The notes under the pieces are model-generated. The model was not told where the DNA came from. It saw only the letters and a program-made list of their open reading frames with translations, and searched no databases. Made by a program: the position numbers and the translations under genes. Source: Epiperipatus broadwayi (Eukaryota > Onychophora > Udeonychophora > Euonychophora > Peripatidae). Taken from it: a DNA stretch of 64,000 nucleotides. The stretch spans positions 7,313,576 to 7,377,575 of the forward strand of contig JAQFVV010000036.1 of NCBI GenBank assembly GCA_028023455.1. Direction: 5' to 3'. Positions 11,760-22,522 of this stretch are shown piece after piece (within the stretch, counting starts at the first letter, position 1; each line of letters opens with the position of its first letter).

Positions 11760-12960
11760 TTACTGATGTTAAAATTAAAATGATTAACTTTTCTTTTTAT
11801 TTGGTGAAATATCTCACCAAATATTAAGCTGAAAAAGTAATTTTCATCAAAGAAAGGTTGTTCTTACTATCAGCAAATAACACAAACTTTGAAGACTATG
11901 AAAAATTAGTAAAAATAATGAAGGAAAAAAAATTGAAAATCATTTGAAGTAAGAAATTATTGGTATTGGTTGTGGAACACAAACTATTAATAGTTGTTTC
12001 CAGTGAGCTGTAGTTCATTAGTTCGATACGAACACTTTGCACATGTGAGTTCTTATTAAACATTATGCAAGATTATTAGAGCATAGAAATATAAGGTTTC
12101 TTGATATTAGACCCTTCAATTAATGAAATGCTAACTGTATTGGATGGGCTTCCTTTATATTTTCTTTTTCATAAAAAAGCTCTGTAATGTTAAATAATAA
12201 TTGAAGATCAATATTTGAAATTATAGTTATTTTCAAGAGATAAAATTTCCATATTTCAAATGTATGTTAATAATACAGATTGAGATATTTTTGCCACAGA
12301 AGTAACTGCACCAATTGAAAATTTTCAAGATATATTAGATATCTATCAAAAGGATATATAAATGATACAAATGGTAAATAAAAATGAAATTTTGGAGGCC
12401 AAAGATTTTGTAGTATTCAATAATTTCCAAGAAACCAGCTTAGATTATATAACAGATAAAAAGACTACTTGAAGAAAATTGAAAAATATAAATGGATTCT
12501 ATTGGAAAAAATATCCAAAAAAGCAGAAATTCAGAATACTTCCAATACAGTCCACCCTAAGATTGGCATCAGATGCAGATGAAATTCACTTATTTCAACC
12601 ATTGGCACTTTCAAATGTTTAGTTACCAGTTGTTTTGAAAAATGAAATGATAAAAACATTCTGTTACATAAAAAAATCTGAATATTTAATGGAAGGAAAA
12701 AATATCTAGATTTTCAAGATATTAACATTAAAGTAAATTAATTCTGTATGTCTGAAAATGATTCATGTAGAATATATTTTTTATAATGTGGCTGAAAGAA
12801 AAATTAAGATCAACATTGGAAAACATGAAGACAATGTTAATTATAAGAGAAAATAGTAATATAGACTATGACAATTTTTACAAGATTGTAAAGGACAATT
12901 TGTTATAAAAAATATCATTTGAAAAATATTTTTAAAGAAAGGATGATAATTAAGAATGAT
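11760..12960 (+). pseudogene. Decayed hAT-type transposase (copy 1)
   Basis: Translations in several frames give pieces typical of an animal hAT transposase catalytic region: LSANNTNFEDYEKL, then IIGIGCGTQTINSCFQ (family form GIGC-A-HxxHNxxQ), then LLEHRNIRFLDI and, after one frameshift, PSINEMLTVLDGLPLYF (family form RWLSLLPAxxRxLxxxxALKSYF). Stops and frameshifts are frequent throughout, and no BED finger or complete C-terminal dimerisation region was found. It would have been a DNA-transposon cut-and-paste enzyme and is now dead. A closely related ruin lies at 17930-19100, so the two probably spread by segmental duplication of a dead element rather than by two independent insertions. Confidence 0.6.
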
Positions 12961-13567
12961 GCTATATGTCAATATCAACCTAATTCTTATTTATATTGCT
13001 TATTGTTCTTTAATAAAATATTGTTAAGAATTTAGAATAATTTTTTTACTTGTTTTAGTAAAATTGTTAATAAAAATCTCTCTTCTCATCCTGTTTCGAT
13101 GCTATATAATTATGTTCAACTAATTCACAGGGAAACAAATTTCATAATAATTAATGCAATTTTTTAAGTTTTAATGTCATTTTTTCTTGGAGTAAATTGA
13201 TCATCACATACTCATATAATGTACTTATATATATAAAAGAAATTGCTATTGGTTGAAGTTAACATAAATAATGATAAAAAAATTACCTTAGAAATTTGAT
13301 GATTTAAGAAAAAATGTCTAATTTGATATTAGTGTTTATTGAAGATGATGTAAAATTTTAAATTATGACATGGGTGTAGTTTAATAATTTTGTTGAATAA
13401 TATTTCATTTCAAATTTGATGTTTTAAACATACAAGTCCTTATTTTGTTAATACTGAAATCATCACCACATCATAATTGCAAGCAACTGAAATTTTTTTA
13501 CAATATATTCTAAGTAAAGATGAGTAATGAAAGAAATAGAAAATTAAGAAATTTTGTTTTCTGTTAT
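12961..13567. repeat. Duplicated flank paired with 20620-20900
   Basis: The segment around 12990-13200 matches 20690-20860. Together with the 13890-14190 / 21820-22060 match, it shows that hAT copies 1 and 2 share several kilobases of context. No gene seen. Confidence 0.5.
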
Positions 13568-13576
13568 TTATTTTCA

Positions 13577-13820
13577 ATAAACATCACATGACCACCACCT
13601 CTTATGCTTGTGTATTTCTGTTGTTAAAACAGGCAAAACTCACTATATGTATTGCCACACACAGCAAGCTCCTCACTGACGAAGGCCACAAGCCAGAAAC
13701 TAGTCTGGAGATATTGGATGAGTAGGAAGTAGATAGGGATTTTATGCACAAGCCTTCTGGCATCCATTGATTTGCTTGCTGTGTGTGGCAATACGTATAG
13801 TGAGTTTTGCCTGTTTTTAC
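13577..13820. mobile_element. Family A ribozyme retroposon, copy A3
   Basis: A 244-bp element, bounded by the 9-bp direct repeat TTATTTTCA at 13568-13576 and 13821-13829. It belongs to the subtype with CACTATATGTATTGCCACAC arms. Its two arms (about 13633-13668 and 13770-13815) are inverted copies, with the hammerhead in the middle. The 86-residue minus-strand ORF here is a by-product of the repeat. Confidence 0.85.
13670..13711 (+). ncRNA. Type I hammerhead ribozyme motif, family A (A3)
   Basis: Order TCCTCA - CTGACGA - AGGCCACAAGCCA - GAAAC - TA - GTC - TGGAGA. The catalytic core CUGANGA and GAAA are complete, and cleavage would follow GUC. Stem I pairs TCCTCA with TGGAGA with one mismatch. 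Stem II is GGC/GCC closed by an A-A mismatch at 10.1-11.1. Core intact, stem I weakened. Confidence 0.7.
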
Positions 13821-13829
13821 TTATTTTCA

Positions 13830-13893
13830 GGCCAGTTGTTGATGATGTCGCCGCGCCCTCTGACGGCGGCAGTACGGTCTGCAAACCACGACC
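13830..13893. other. Short G+C-rich segment of unknown origin
   Basis: About 60 bases with several CpGs (GTCGCCGCGCCC, GACGGCGGCAG) in otherwise very A+T-rich DNA, directly right of the A3 target repeat. The flanking paralogue near 21810 lacks it, so it was probably inserted. I do not recognise it. Confidence 0.5.
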
Positions 13894-14195
13894 CTATTTT
13901 CTAGTTTATTTTAGATGCAATTTATGTATTATGTAATCAAAAAAATACTTATGTAAAGAGTAAAGGTTTTTTTTTTTATTCTGCACACTGAACTTCATGA
14001 AGTTTTACATTCTATATAATGCAGTCATCGAACACTTTAATCAGGCTTGAATAACCTTGCATTTATTTACGACTTTCTTTAATTCTTAATTATACCAGCA
14101 GAATGCAATAATTAATACCCAACTGGTATTTTCTTTCAGTAATATTTACAATTTGGATAAATTCTACTAAGATGATAAAATAATTATATACTGAA

Positions 14196-14544
14196 TTTAA
14201 GATTTGAAATACAAGTATTCTTCATATACCTGGAGTCCGGGCATGGCAATAATATTGGCGTCAGCATGGGATTTGGCTTTCCATTATCAAATTTTCAATG
14301 GTATGGATGGCTGAAGAGTTTGAGTAGATTGAAACCTGTCCATTAAAGTATGGAGATTTGCTATCTTAATATAAACTGAACACTGATTACATAAATGTGT
14401 GGCAGATAATAATCCAGACCAACTGATGAGTGATGTTCCAACACGAAATACGGATATTCATGATTTTTTTCTACATGTGTGTGGTCAGGTATATCAGAGG
14501 TATGAGATTGTGTAGATAGTTGAAGGGTGCTTGAAAGTCTGTTT
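14196..14544 (+). mobile_element. Family C ribozyme retroposon, copy C1
   Basis: A 349-bp insertion between 12-bp direct repeats TTATATACTGAA (14184-14195 and 14545-14556). The paralogous site at about 41885-41900 has the target once and then continues with sequence matching the right flank, so it is an empty site. The same element lies inverted at 45910-46312. There is no ORF. A hammerhead motif sits in its 3' half. Confidence 0.85.
14418..14461 (+). ncRNA. Type I hammerhead ribozyme motif, family C (C1)
   Basis: ACCAA - CTGATGA - GTG, loop, CAC - GAAAT - ACGG - ATA - TTCAT. The core is complete and stem II has a normal G-C closing pair. Stem III is two pairs (AU/AU) and the cleavage base H17 would be A. 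Stem I pairs only at two positions before a C-C mismatch, so activity is doubtful. The C2 copy pairs fully. Confidence 0.55.
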
Positions 14545-14754
14545 TTATATACTGAAGCTCCAAAACATATGCTTCCACTGACTATTAATTAAAGAAATTC
14601 AGAGAATGCCATACATTTTATGCTTATGTATAACTGCTGTTAAAGCAGGCAAAATTCTCCATACACTAGTGCCACTCAGTGCCAGCCAGAGTAATCAATG
14701 GATGCCAGATAGGCTTGTGCATAAAATCCCCATCTATTGCCTACTCATCCAATA

Positions 14755-14796
14755 TCCTCAGATTAGTTTCTGGCTTGTGGCCATTGTCAGTGAAGA
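14755..14796 (-). ncRNA. Inactivated hammerhead motif, family A (A4)
   Basis: Minus strand: TCTTCA - CTGACAA - TGGCCACAAGCCA - GAAAC - TA - ATC. The essential G8 is A and the GUC cleavage triplet is AUC, so cleavage at the normal efficiency is not expected. Confidence 0.65.
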
Positions 14797-15198
14797 GCCT
14801 TGGATCTGAGAGCACTGCACCTATATCTTAGGATCTAATGCAACCCTCCAGCAGCCACCTTTTACCTCCACTTAACTACAAAACTATGTCATAAATCTTA
14901 ATGTTTTCAATCCAAGCCCATTAGCTAATATAGTCATATGGGTCTAAACTCAGTTCAGTACCCATACATTTTGGTGTCTTTGGTTCTTTAATAACCATAG
15001 CCACCACTATCCTATTAGGCAGGATTGGTTTTAAGCCAATAAACATCACATGACCACCACCTCTTACGCTTGTGTATAACTGTTGTTAAAACAGATAAAA
15101 CTCACTATATGTATTGCCATACACAGCAAACTAGAGTAACTAATGGATGTCAGAAGGCTTGTGCATAAAATCCTCATCTAGTGCCTACTCATCCAATA

Positions 15199-15240
15199 TC
15201 CTCAGACTAGTTTCTGGCTTGTGGCCTTCATCAGTGAGGA
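15199..15240 (-). ncRNA. Type I hammerhead ribozyme motif, family A (A5)
   Basis: Minus strand: TCCTCA - CTGATGA - AGGCCACAAGCCA - GAAAC - TA - GTC - TGAGGA. All core positions are present. Stem I pairs TCCTCA with TGAGGA at six of six positions, the best stem I in family A. Stem II carries the family's A-A closing mismatch. Confidence 0.75.
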
Positions 15241-15625
15241 GTCTTGGATTTGGGAGCACTGCACCTAGATCTTAGGATCTAATGCAACCCTCCAGCAGCC
15301 AACTTTTATCTCCACTTAACTACAAAAACTATGAGTCTTAAACTAAAAACACCTTAATGTTTTCAATTCAAGCTCATCAGCTTATATAGTCATATGAACT
15401 CAGTTCAGTACCCATGCATTTTGGTATCTTTTTTCTTTAATAACCATAGCCACCACTATCCATTAGACAGGATTGGTTTAAGCCAATAAACATCACATGA
15501 ACACCACCTCTTACGCTTGTGTATAACTGTTGTTAAAACAGGCAAAACTCACTATACGTATTGCCACACACAACAAGCTAGAGTAATCAATGGATGCCAG
15601 AAGGCAATGCTCTCAGATCCAAGGC

Positions 15626-15667
15626 TCCTCACTGACGAAGGCCATAAGCCAGAAACTAGTCTGGGGA
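15626..15667 (+). ncRNA. Type I hammerhead ribozyme motif, family A (A6)
   Basis: TCCTCA - CTGACGA - AGGCCATAAGCCA - GAAAC - TA - GTC - TGGGGA. Core complete. Stem I has six pairs, one of them G-U. Keeps the ancestral CpG in the core. Confidence 0.75.
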
Positions 15668-15828
15668 TATTGGATGAATGGGCACTAGATGGGGATTTTG
15701 TGCACAAGCCTTCTGGCATCCATTGATTACTCTAGCTTGCTGTGTGTGGCAATACATGTAGTGAGTTTTGACTGTTTTAACAACTGTTATACACAAGCAT
15801 AAAAAGTGGTGGTCATGTGATGTTTATG

Positions 15829-16370
15829 CTATTAATATATTGCAATTGACATTTAATAGTAAAAATTAAATAAATAAATAAATATTTACATATAAGTGGT
15901 ACTTGACAAGCATTGATCTATATACACCCAAATACACGTGCGTACTGAACACATTTGACTTGTTACAAAATAATTATCAAAATCTTGAGTTATATAAAAA
16001 TTCAATAATGATTAAAGTTTCAGTTAAATGATATACATTTTACATAGTAGGTTTACTGAAACGCATATATATATATATAATTTGCACAGACGTGCGATAT
16101 ATTAATGTATCTACATAACATTTGTATTTATCTTAATAAAATTATTACAGATTATTCTCGCAATTTAATTCTCTTTGCTGAATACTCTTTTTTTAAAAAA
16201 ATAATATCAAATTTTTGACACATGATTGTTGATTGATTTAAAATGTCTTTCTCTCTCTTTTTTTTTTAATAAACGAAAGATAAAATCGTTTTATAGAATT
16301 AAAAATATATATATAAATTTCAAAATATCTTTCTGCTTGATTAGTTAATGCTGATGAAATAGGCAAAGCG
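15829..16370. other. A+T-rich DNA without a recognisable feature
   Basis: Contains a short (AT)n tract near 16065-16080. Nothing else recognised. Confidence 0.5.
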
Positions 16371-17450
16371 AAATAGGAAAAGTGAATACATGAACTGCAG
16401 CTTCCCATGCCATAATAAGTAGCCAGCCAAGCATGGACTACCAGTACCCAATGACATCCTGAGAAAGTACCTAATCTTAAGCACTAACCTCTGTTGTACC
16501 TAGAGATATCATCCATGAGGAGTATCCAGAGAAAAAATATCAGGCACTGAGCCAGCCCTGCTCATCTCCTGAGTCTTAGGGGCCTATAAATCTGGTCTAT
16601 CCATGAGACCATGGCCTATTCATGAGGCCAATATACACTGCTGGACTATTCTAGGAGTTCAATCATCTAGGTCCAGATATTGCCAAGCCTATACTTCAGA
16701 GCATCATAACACCCTGCATCCAGAAAGCCCTGCTCAACTATACACCTACCATAAACATGAAAAGTACAAATTCACTCATCATTATCAAAATGTCATTTTA
16801 CTAAAGAAATTATTTAAAATTTCATTATCATATATAACTCTACTCACCAACAGCTATATATATATATATATATATATATAATGTTTAGTTGTGCTTCTTT
16901 GCCTTTAGATATGTCAGCATATATATAATTACTTCTTCAGCAAGCTGGGGTTCCCTGGACAAGCTGGAAGATTTTTCTTGGTAAGTTTGGTTTTAGTGAT
17001 TGTTATCATCAGGAAAAACATAATCTATGTAAAATGTTGGTCTGTAGTTGGTATCTTTCTGTCTAGGATTGTTCCAGGCAAGCAGCAGTCTTGGTTTGAT
17101 AGATTTCAGGCAAGTAACTGTCCTCTCACACATTTAAGGCTATGACTTTCAGCACAAAGAAGTGGGTCATTTCTCTCCATGTGAATTCAAACTCCTGTGA
17201 AGGAAAATAGTAGCAGTTTCTGAATCTACTGTCCTGCCTTCATCTACATCAGTTCACGGTAGCTATTGTGCCAATTCCATGGTCAGCTAAAACCAATTGC
17301 TGCAAACTTCAACAAGCTGCAATAAAATATTAAACTTTGCAGCTGACCTGTTCTTACAAAAACTACTATCCAGATTGCAGCTGATATTTTTATCAGCCCT
17401 TTTATAGACTCATCCAAAGTGATAATGACACTAAATTTAAAAACAGTGTT
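16371..17450. other. Compositionally distinct stretch of unknown nature
   Basis: Two parts, about 16371-16770 and 16900-17440, are visibly richer in G and C than their surroundings and are separated by an (AT)n tract at about 16853-16880. Only short ORFs occur (16603-16881 plus, 17283-17519 minus) and neither resembles a known family. It could be an old insertion of a repeat family not otherwise present in this window. Confidence 0.4.
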
Positions 17451-17929
17451 TTTTTTCTCTCTAATCCCTTTTGAAAACAAGTTTGAAATTTTATCAAGAT
17501 GTGATATATATGTTTTCACTTAGATAATAGAAATTTATAAATTAATTAAAATATTTCAAAAATACCATACTTATTTTTAAATTTCAAAATCATAATAATA
17601 ATAGTTTAAATTTATTCTGACCATTTAAAAGTTTAATTTATAAAACAATATTTTAAGCCAGAGTTATTATTTAATCCTTTAGTTATTATTATTTTATTTT
17701 AGGAAATATAGAAAAATATCTACAGAAATTTATGTCTATGTTTATTTCTACTTTTCCTTTATATATATACACACACACTATATTTTGTGTGTTGTGTAAC
17801 ATATATATATATCATTAATTTATTTTTATTAATTTTTTTAATATTTAACTCTAACATTTTATTATTTTATATTCATATTTTTCTATTTAACATTATTATT
17901 ATTCATTATATTAACTTTCAATATGTACA

Positions 17930-19100
17930 TTTTTTTTTATTTGATGAAATATGTCAATTACAAAACATTCCATTGAGAACATTAATGGATGTTTTACCAA
18001 AAAAAATTGGTGTATTGTTGATGAATAACAAATACTTGAGACTATAAAAATTGGCAAAACAATGTATGCAAAAATCATTTGAAATTATTGATAATGGTTG
18101 TGGAACATATATTATTAATAATTGTCTCTAGTGAGATAACACTTTCTTTCATAGGAAAGCTTTAATATTATGTGTTCATAGGAGAAAATTATGAAACAGT
18201 AGTAGAGAATAGAAATACAAGGTTTTTTTCATTTTAGGTACATCAATTAATGAAATGGTAACTATGATTGATGGACTTCATTAAACAAAATACTGTATTA
18301 TGTTAAAAAAAATTATCTGAAGATGCTTATGTAAAATTATAGATCTTTACAAGAGATCAAATATTTATGTTTCAACTATATTTTAACTGTATTGAGAAGA
18401 ATGTAATTCAGTTGGAGAAGTAATCTGAAAGTTATGATAATATATCGAATGCTCATTAAAGTAAATACATTTTTATAACTAACAATTTATAAACTAAACT
18501 AAAAATTATAAACTAAAATATAATTCTGAAGGCCAGATTTTTTGTAATCATTAAGATAAATCAGCTTATATACTAGATGAAAATGCAACATGGAAAATAT
18601 GAAAAATATGAATGGATGCTAATCAAAGAGGTGTTTGAATGGACATAAATTCTGTATAGTTTTAATGTGTAGTTCTTCACAATAATAGTAAGAAATGAAA
18701 CATATTTATTTGATCAGTAGGTACTTACAATATACATAATTTCTAGTTATTTAGACAAATGGAATAATGGAAACATTCTAATGTCAGATAAAAGAATCTG
18801 AATATTCATATAAATAAATGAAAAATGTTTAGATTTTCAAAATATTCATATTATAGTAAGTTCAATCTCTACCTTCCTGGAAGTGATTCATGTGGAAAGT
18901 ATTTTCTACAATGTAATTGAATGAAAAATCAAGATTAAGTTTAAAAATCATGAATGCAATGTTAATTAGGAAAAAAAATTGTAATATGGATTATGATAAT
19001 TTTTACAAGATTATTTGTTGCAGAAAATATTTAAAATATTTTTAAAATGAGCAAAATAATGAAGTCATCCTATATACTCACATCAACCTAATTATTAGAT
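17930..19100 (+). pseudogene. Decayed hAT-type transposase (copy 2)
   Basis: Parallel to the copy at 11760-12960. Recognisable pieces are EIIDNGCGTYIINNCL near 18085 and VENRNTRFFSF near 18205, followed after a frameshift by a TSINEMVTMIDGLH-like segment. Many stops and frameshifts make it non-functional. The small ORF at 17787-18047 overlaps its start, but its first half is low-complexity. Confidence 0.55.
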
Positions 19101-20956
19101 ATGAATTTAGTCAGATATCTACATTTCCATTTTTATCTTTTATTTACCCTGTAGCCACTGCTTTGAAGACATGGAAGAATAAAGAGATGAGTAGTTGATC
19201 ATTAGAAGATTTTTCTAAAAATGGTGATTAATTTTAGTAATAGTACTAGAACTTAACTTATGAATTCAATATGTAATTTATTAATATTAGTTTTTATTGA
19301 GAAGTCTTTTGTATAAACTTTCAAAAGTATTTATTTTTTTAATTTTTAAAAAAGGTCAATTCTAAGTTTTTATCACTTTTTGTATTTATTGTCATTATCA
19401 TAATATACATAATATTGATTTACAAAATTGATTCATATACAATTTTAAACAACTTCTTTTGATTTGTAATTGACAAATTAGTTTTGAAAATTTTTATTAT
19501 TTTCTTTTTAAAAAGAATTAATTTTTTTCTTCTTTTTATTGGCTTTTAAAAAATGAAAAGGGATCAGAAATTGAGTCTGAAATACTACCTAATGTAGATT
19601 CAAAAAATTAATTAATTTTGAATTTCAAGTAACAGCTGTTGTTGTGTAAGCAATAGATTTGTTTTGCAAATTTTGATTAGTTTTTTTTTAAAAAAATGTC
19701 TTTTTTATTGGCCTTTTAAAAAGTGACGAGAGAAAGAGAGAGTGAAAAAAGGATAAATTGTTTTGTTGACTTTGATGAAAACAATCAGATACATTCAATA
19801 CAAATCCAATCAAATACTCCAAAAAAATTGAACTGGCTTGTTTTGAAGCAATAACACATTAACCAAAAAAGCTTAAAGTAAAAACTTTTTTATCGATTTG
19901 GATTTTTTTAAGTGAAAACTAAAATATATGTCTTAAATAAACACCAAATCCAATCTGTCCAGATGTGATTCATATAATAATATTTTAAATCAACAGTATG
20001 ACTAATACAAAATTTATTTTTAAACTAATTTCTAACAAGTTTAAAAAAGTATTTTTGTAACTTTTGACAGAGAGAGAAATATTGTTTGCTTTTTTATCTT
20101 TGATTTTTTTAAATTCACCAAAAACAAAAAACTCCTGTTAATGAATACTCATTAAGAGATATTAAATTACACAATGAATTTATAAATTTATTTGTAGTGG
20201 TATTATAAGTATATATCCCTTGTCCAGACTGTAGTTTGCTACTCTCCCTTTCATTTTTGAAATAAAGAAAATAAATTAAAAGTTTTCTAAAGATAAAAGA
20301 ATTCAAATTTTCAAATCAATTTTTTGTTCAATTAAAAATAAGAAAATGTTTATTTAAAATTTATGTATATTTTATAAATAGATAAAATATTTTTTGTTAC
20401 CACTTAATCTTTCTCTCATTCCTCTATTTCTTTTTTCACTAAACCTGATAATAAATTGGAAAGATAAATAAAAGTTCATCAAAAAATAAACAACCAGTCA
20501 ATGAAAACTAAGAGATTTTAGATTACTCAGTGAATTTATAAATATAATCATTGTAGTATTATTACTAAGATAAATCACCATTTTTGCATAAAAACTACAA
20601 TTTCTTGATTAGTCATTCCAGTGTTTAAAGGCTCAATTAAAGAATAAATTAAAATGTTGATAACCAACTAGATTGTTATCATTTATTGTTCTTATGATTA
20701 TCTTCCCTTCTTTAATGAAATATTGTTAAAAATTTTGAATAGTGATTTTGGAGCTATGAAATTATGATCCACATATTCATAGACAAACCAATTTTACAGT
20801 TATTAATCACAAATGTTTAAATTTTAAAAGATCATTTCACACTGGAATAAATAAATCATCAAATTTTCATTTTTTATAATCTCATATACAATAAAATTCA
20901 ATTGATAAAAAATCAAGTCATATGACCTAATTTTAATAAAGCTCCTATTTACAAAT
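19101..20956. repeat. A+T-rich DNA with two local duplications
   Basis: Segments near 19480-19590 and 19660-19745 are similar (a run of A then TCTTTTTTATTGGC-like core). Segments near 20135-20240 and 20490-20600 are similar as well (AAGAGATnTTAnATTAC core, then GAATTTATAAAT). These look like local tandem duplications. No gene seen. The right part, 20620-20900, is the paralogue of 12990-13200. Confidence 0.45.
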
Positions 20957-21012
20957 GTTATATATAGAGTAAGTTAAAAACAAACTCTTATGAAGCTTCA
21001 AAAATACCCTCA

Positions 21013-21054
21013 ACCTCAGACCGTGGTTTCTGCCTCTAGCGTCATCAGTGAGGT
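21013..21054 (-). ncRNA. Type I hammerhead ribozyme motif, family B (left arm)
   Basis: Minus strand: ACCTCA - CTGATGA - CGCTAGAGGCA - GAAAC - CACG - GTC - TGAGGT. Core complete. Stem I has six Watson-Crick pairs. Stem III is A-U and C-G with a four-base loop. Stem II is short (GC/GC) with a C-A mismatch at the closing position. Confidence 0.8.
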
Positions 21055-21245
21055 GCTAGGGAATAAAAATACTAGAACTAGTCCAGCATTTTATCAATGC
21101 CTAACTATTGAGAAGAAAATCTGAAACTTTCAGACATTTAAATGTCCAAAAATCCAGCTATCTAACTCAAATAGCCGTATGTTTCTTCTCAATAGTTAGG
21201 CATTGATAAAATGCTGGACTAGTTCTAGTATTTTTATTCCCTAGC

Positions 21246-21287
21246 ACCTCACTGATGACGCTAGAGGCAGAAACCGCGGTCTGAGGT
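21246..21287 (+). ncRNA. Type I hammerhead ribozyme motif, family B (right arm)
   Basis: Same as the left-arm motif but with loop III CGCG instead of CACG. The only arm difference I found falls in this unpaired loop, where it leaves the ribozyme fold unaffected. Confidence 0.8.
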
Positions 21288-21343
21288 TGAGGGTATTTTT
21301 GAAGCTTCATAAGAGTTTGTTTTTAACTTACTCTATATATAAC

Positions 21344-22381
21344 AATAAAATTCTTATTGTTTTTTTTCAAAATTAAAAATAATAACAAAAAAATGGCATC
21401 AAAATTTTGATTATGAACAACAAATGATTATTGTTACAGATTATTGACAATAATCTGAAATTATAAATTAGGACATGAGTGCAATTAGTGATTTTACAAA
21501 ATAAAGGACAATAAAAATAAATTTTATTATATAACTGTGCAATATTTTGTTTTAAATTTGAGATAATAAACATACATATTTTTGTTAGGACTTACCATTA
21601 TCATCTCATTTTTGTCCAAATCATACATAAAATAAAAAAATAAGGAAATCACATGTCTATCAAATATTTTTAATATTAATTTTTACTCCAGTCTCAGCAA
21701 AATTGAAAATAACCACATTATGTGAAATATGTCCAAGCTCACAATATTCTACTGAATCATATTCCATTAAATCAAAATAATTTGGTAAAATGGAGGTGTA
21801 AATTAATATATCTTATTTTCTAATTTATTTGTAGTACAATTTATGTATCATGTAATAAAAGTTTTTTTTTCTATTTATGTAAAAATTAAAATGCTTTTTG
21901 TAATATTCAAACTGAGGAATCACATTTTATATAATACAATCACCATATTTATTACATCAAGTATGAAACAAACTGTGCTTATTTATGCCATTCAGTATTG
22001 CATTTTTTAGTTATTGATTATACATGCAGAAGACAAGAACTATGTTTTAGATTTCACAAATTTAATTTTTGCTTCTATCAATTCAAAACTACTTTCTCAA
22101 CAATTTGGTTTTTTTTTTTAAATAATTTTATTTTGTAATATTTTATACTAAATAAGGTGTTTGCAAATTGTTTTTTTAATAGAAGAATTGATTCATAGTA
22201 AACCATATTTTATGAATTCTGCTTATGCCCGTTTTTGACGAGACTTTTCTATGGTCACACTGCAATTAAATAAGATTAAGCTAACAAACATTTCTCAATT
22301 TATTTTTGATGAAGTTTCTTACTATATATTATCCCACTTTATATATATATATGATGTCCGTTAATTAAAAACAAAATTGTA
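21344..22381. repeat. Duplicated flank paired with 13390-14190
   Basis: The segment 21810-22060 aligns with 13890-14110 (GCAATTTATGTATTATGTAA-like anchor). No gene seen. The 66-residue minus-strand ORF at 21373-21573 is not conserved in the paired region. Confidence 0.5.
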
Positions 22382-22522
22382 ATTATAATTGAAATAACAA
22401 ATTTAAAACTATTACAAACAATCGTTAAATCCGCAGAAGTACTTTCGCGAAAATACTTCTGCGGATTTTAGGATTGTTTGTAATAGTTTGTAAACCGTTA
22501 AATTTATTATTTCAATTATAAT
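22382..22522. repeat. Imperfect foldback hairpin
   Basis: Arms about 66-75 bases long meet at CTTTCGCGAAAA. The inner arms, ATCCGCAGAAGTACTT and its complement, are nearly perfect. The right arm has a few extra bases (ACCGTTAA). There is no hammerhead core in it. Likely a miniature foldback element of a different family. Confidence 0.75.

Larger units (their letters stand above)
14606..15828. mobile_element. Family A tandem-plus-inverted array (A4, A5, A6)
   Basis: Three units in a row. A4 and A5 are head to tail with their hammerheads 444 bases apart on the minus strand. A6 is a shorter unit whose right half is the inverse of its left and ends with the mirror of the family start (GTCATGTGATGTTTA). 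Full units read from the AACAGGCAAAACT end through the arm, the hammerhead, a CTAATGCAACCCTCCAGCAG segment, and the perfect 15-base palindrome CTGAACTCAGTTCAG region, to GGCAGGATTGGTTTTAAGCC. Small ORFs at 14606-14809 and 15517-15726 are repeat by-products. Target duplications could not be fixed at the outer ends. Confidence 0.85.
20957..21343. mobile_element. Family B foldback element with two hammerhead ribozymes
   Basis: Inverted arms 20957-21118 and 21182-21343, 162 bases each, differ at a single position by my reading, around a 63-base loop. Each arm holds one complete hammerhead motif, so a transcript of either strand contains one. The loop keeps an ATCCAGCTATCTAACT segment also found at 47888-48115 and, more distantly, in family A (the CTCATTAGCTTATATAG region). 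A and B are therefore related lineages. No target duplication is evident. Confidence 0.85.

Noticed and set aside
13624-13884. Small ORF on the minus strand, and similar ones at 14606-14809, 15517-15726, 27676-27861, 61379-61597 and 61846-62040
   Set aside because: All lie in family A repeats and change frame or disappear between copies. They are by-products of repeat sequence.
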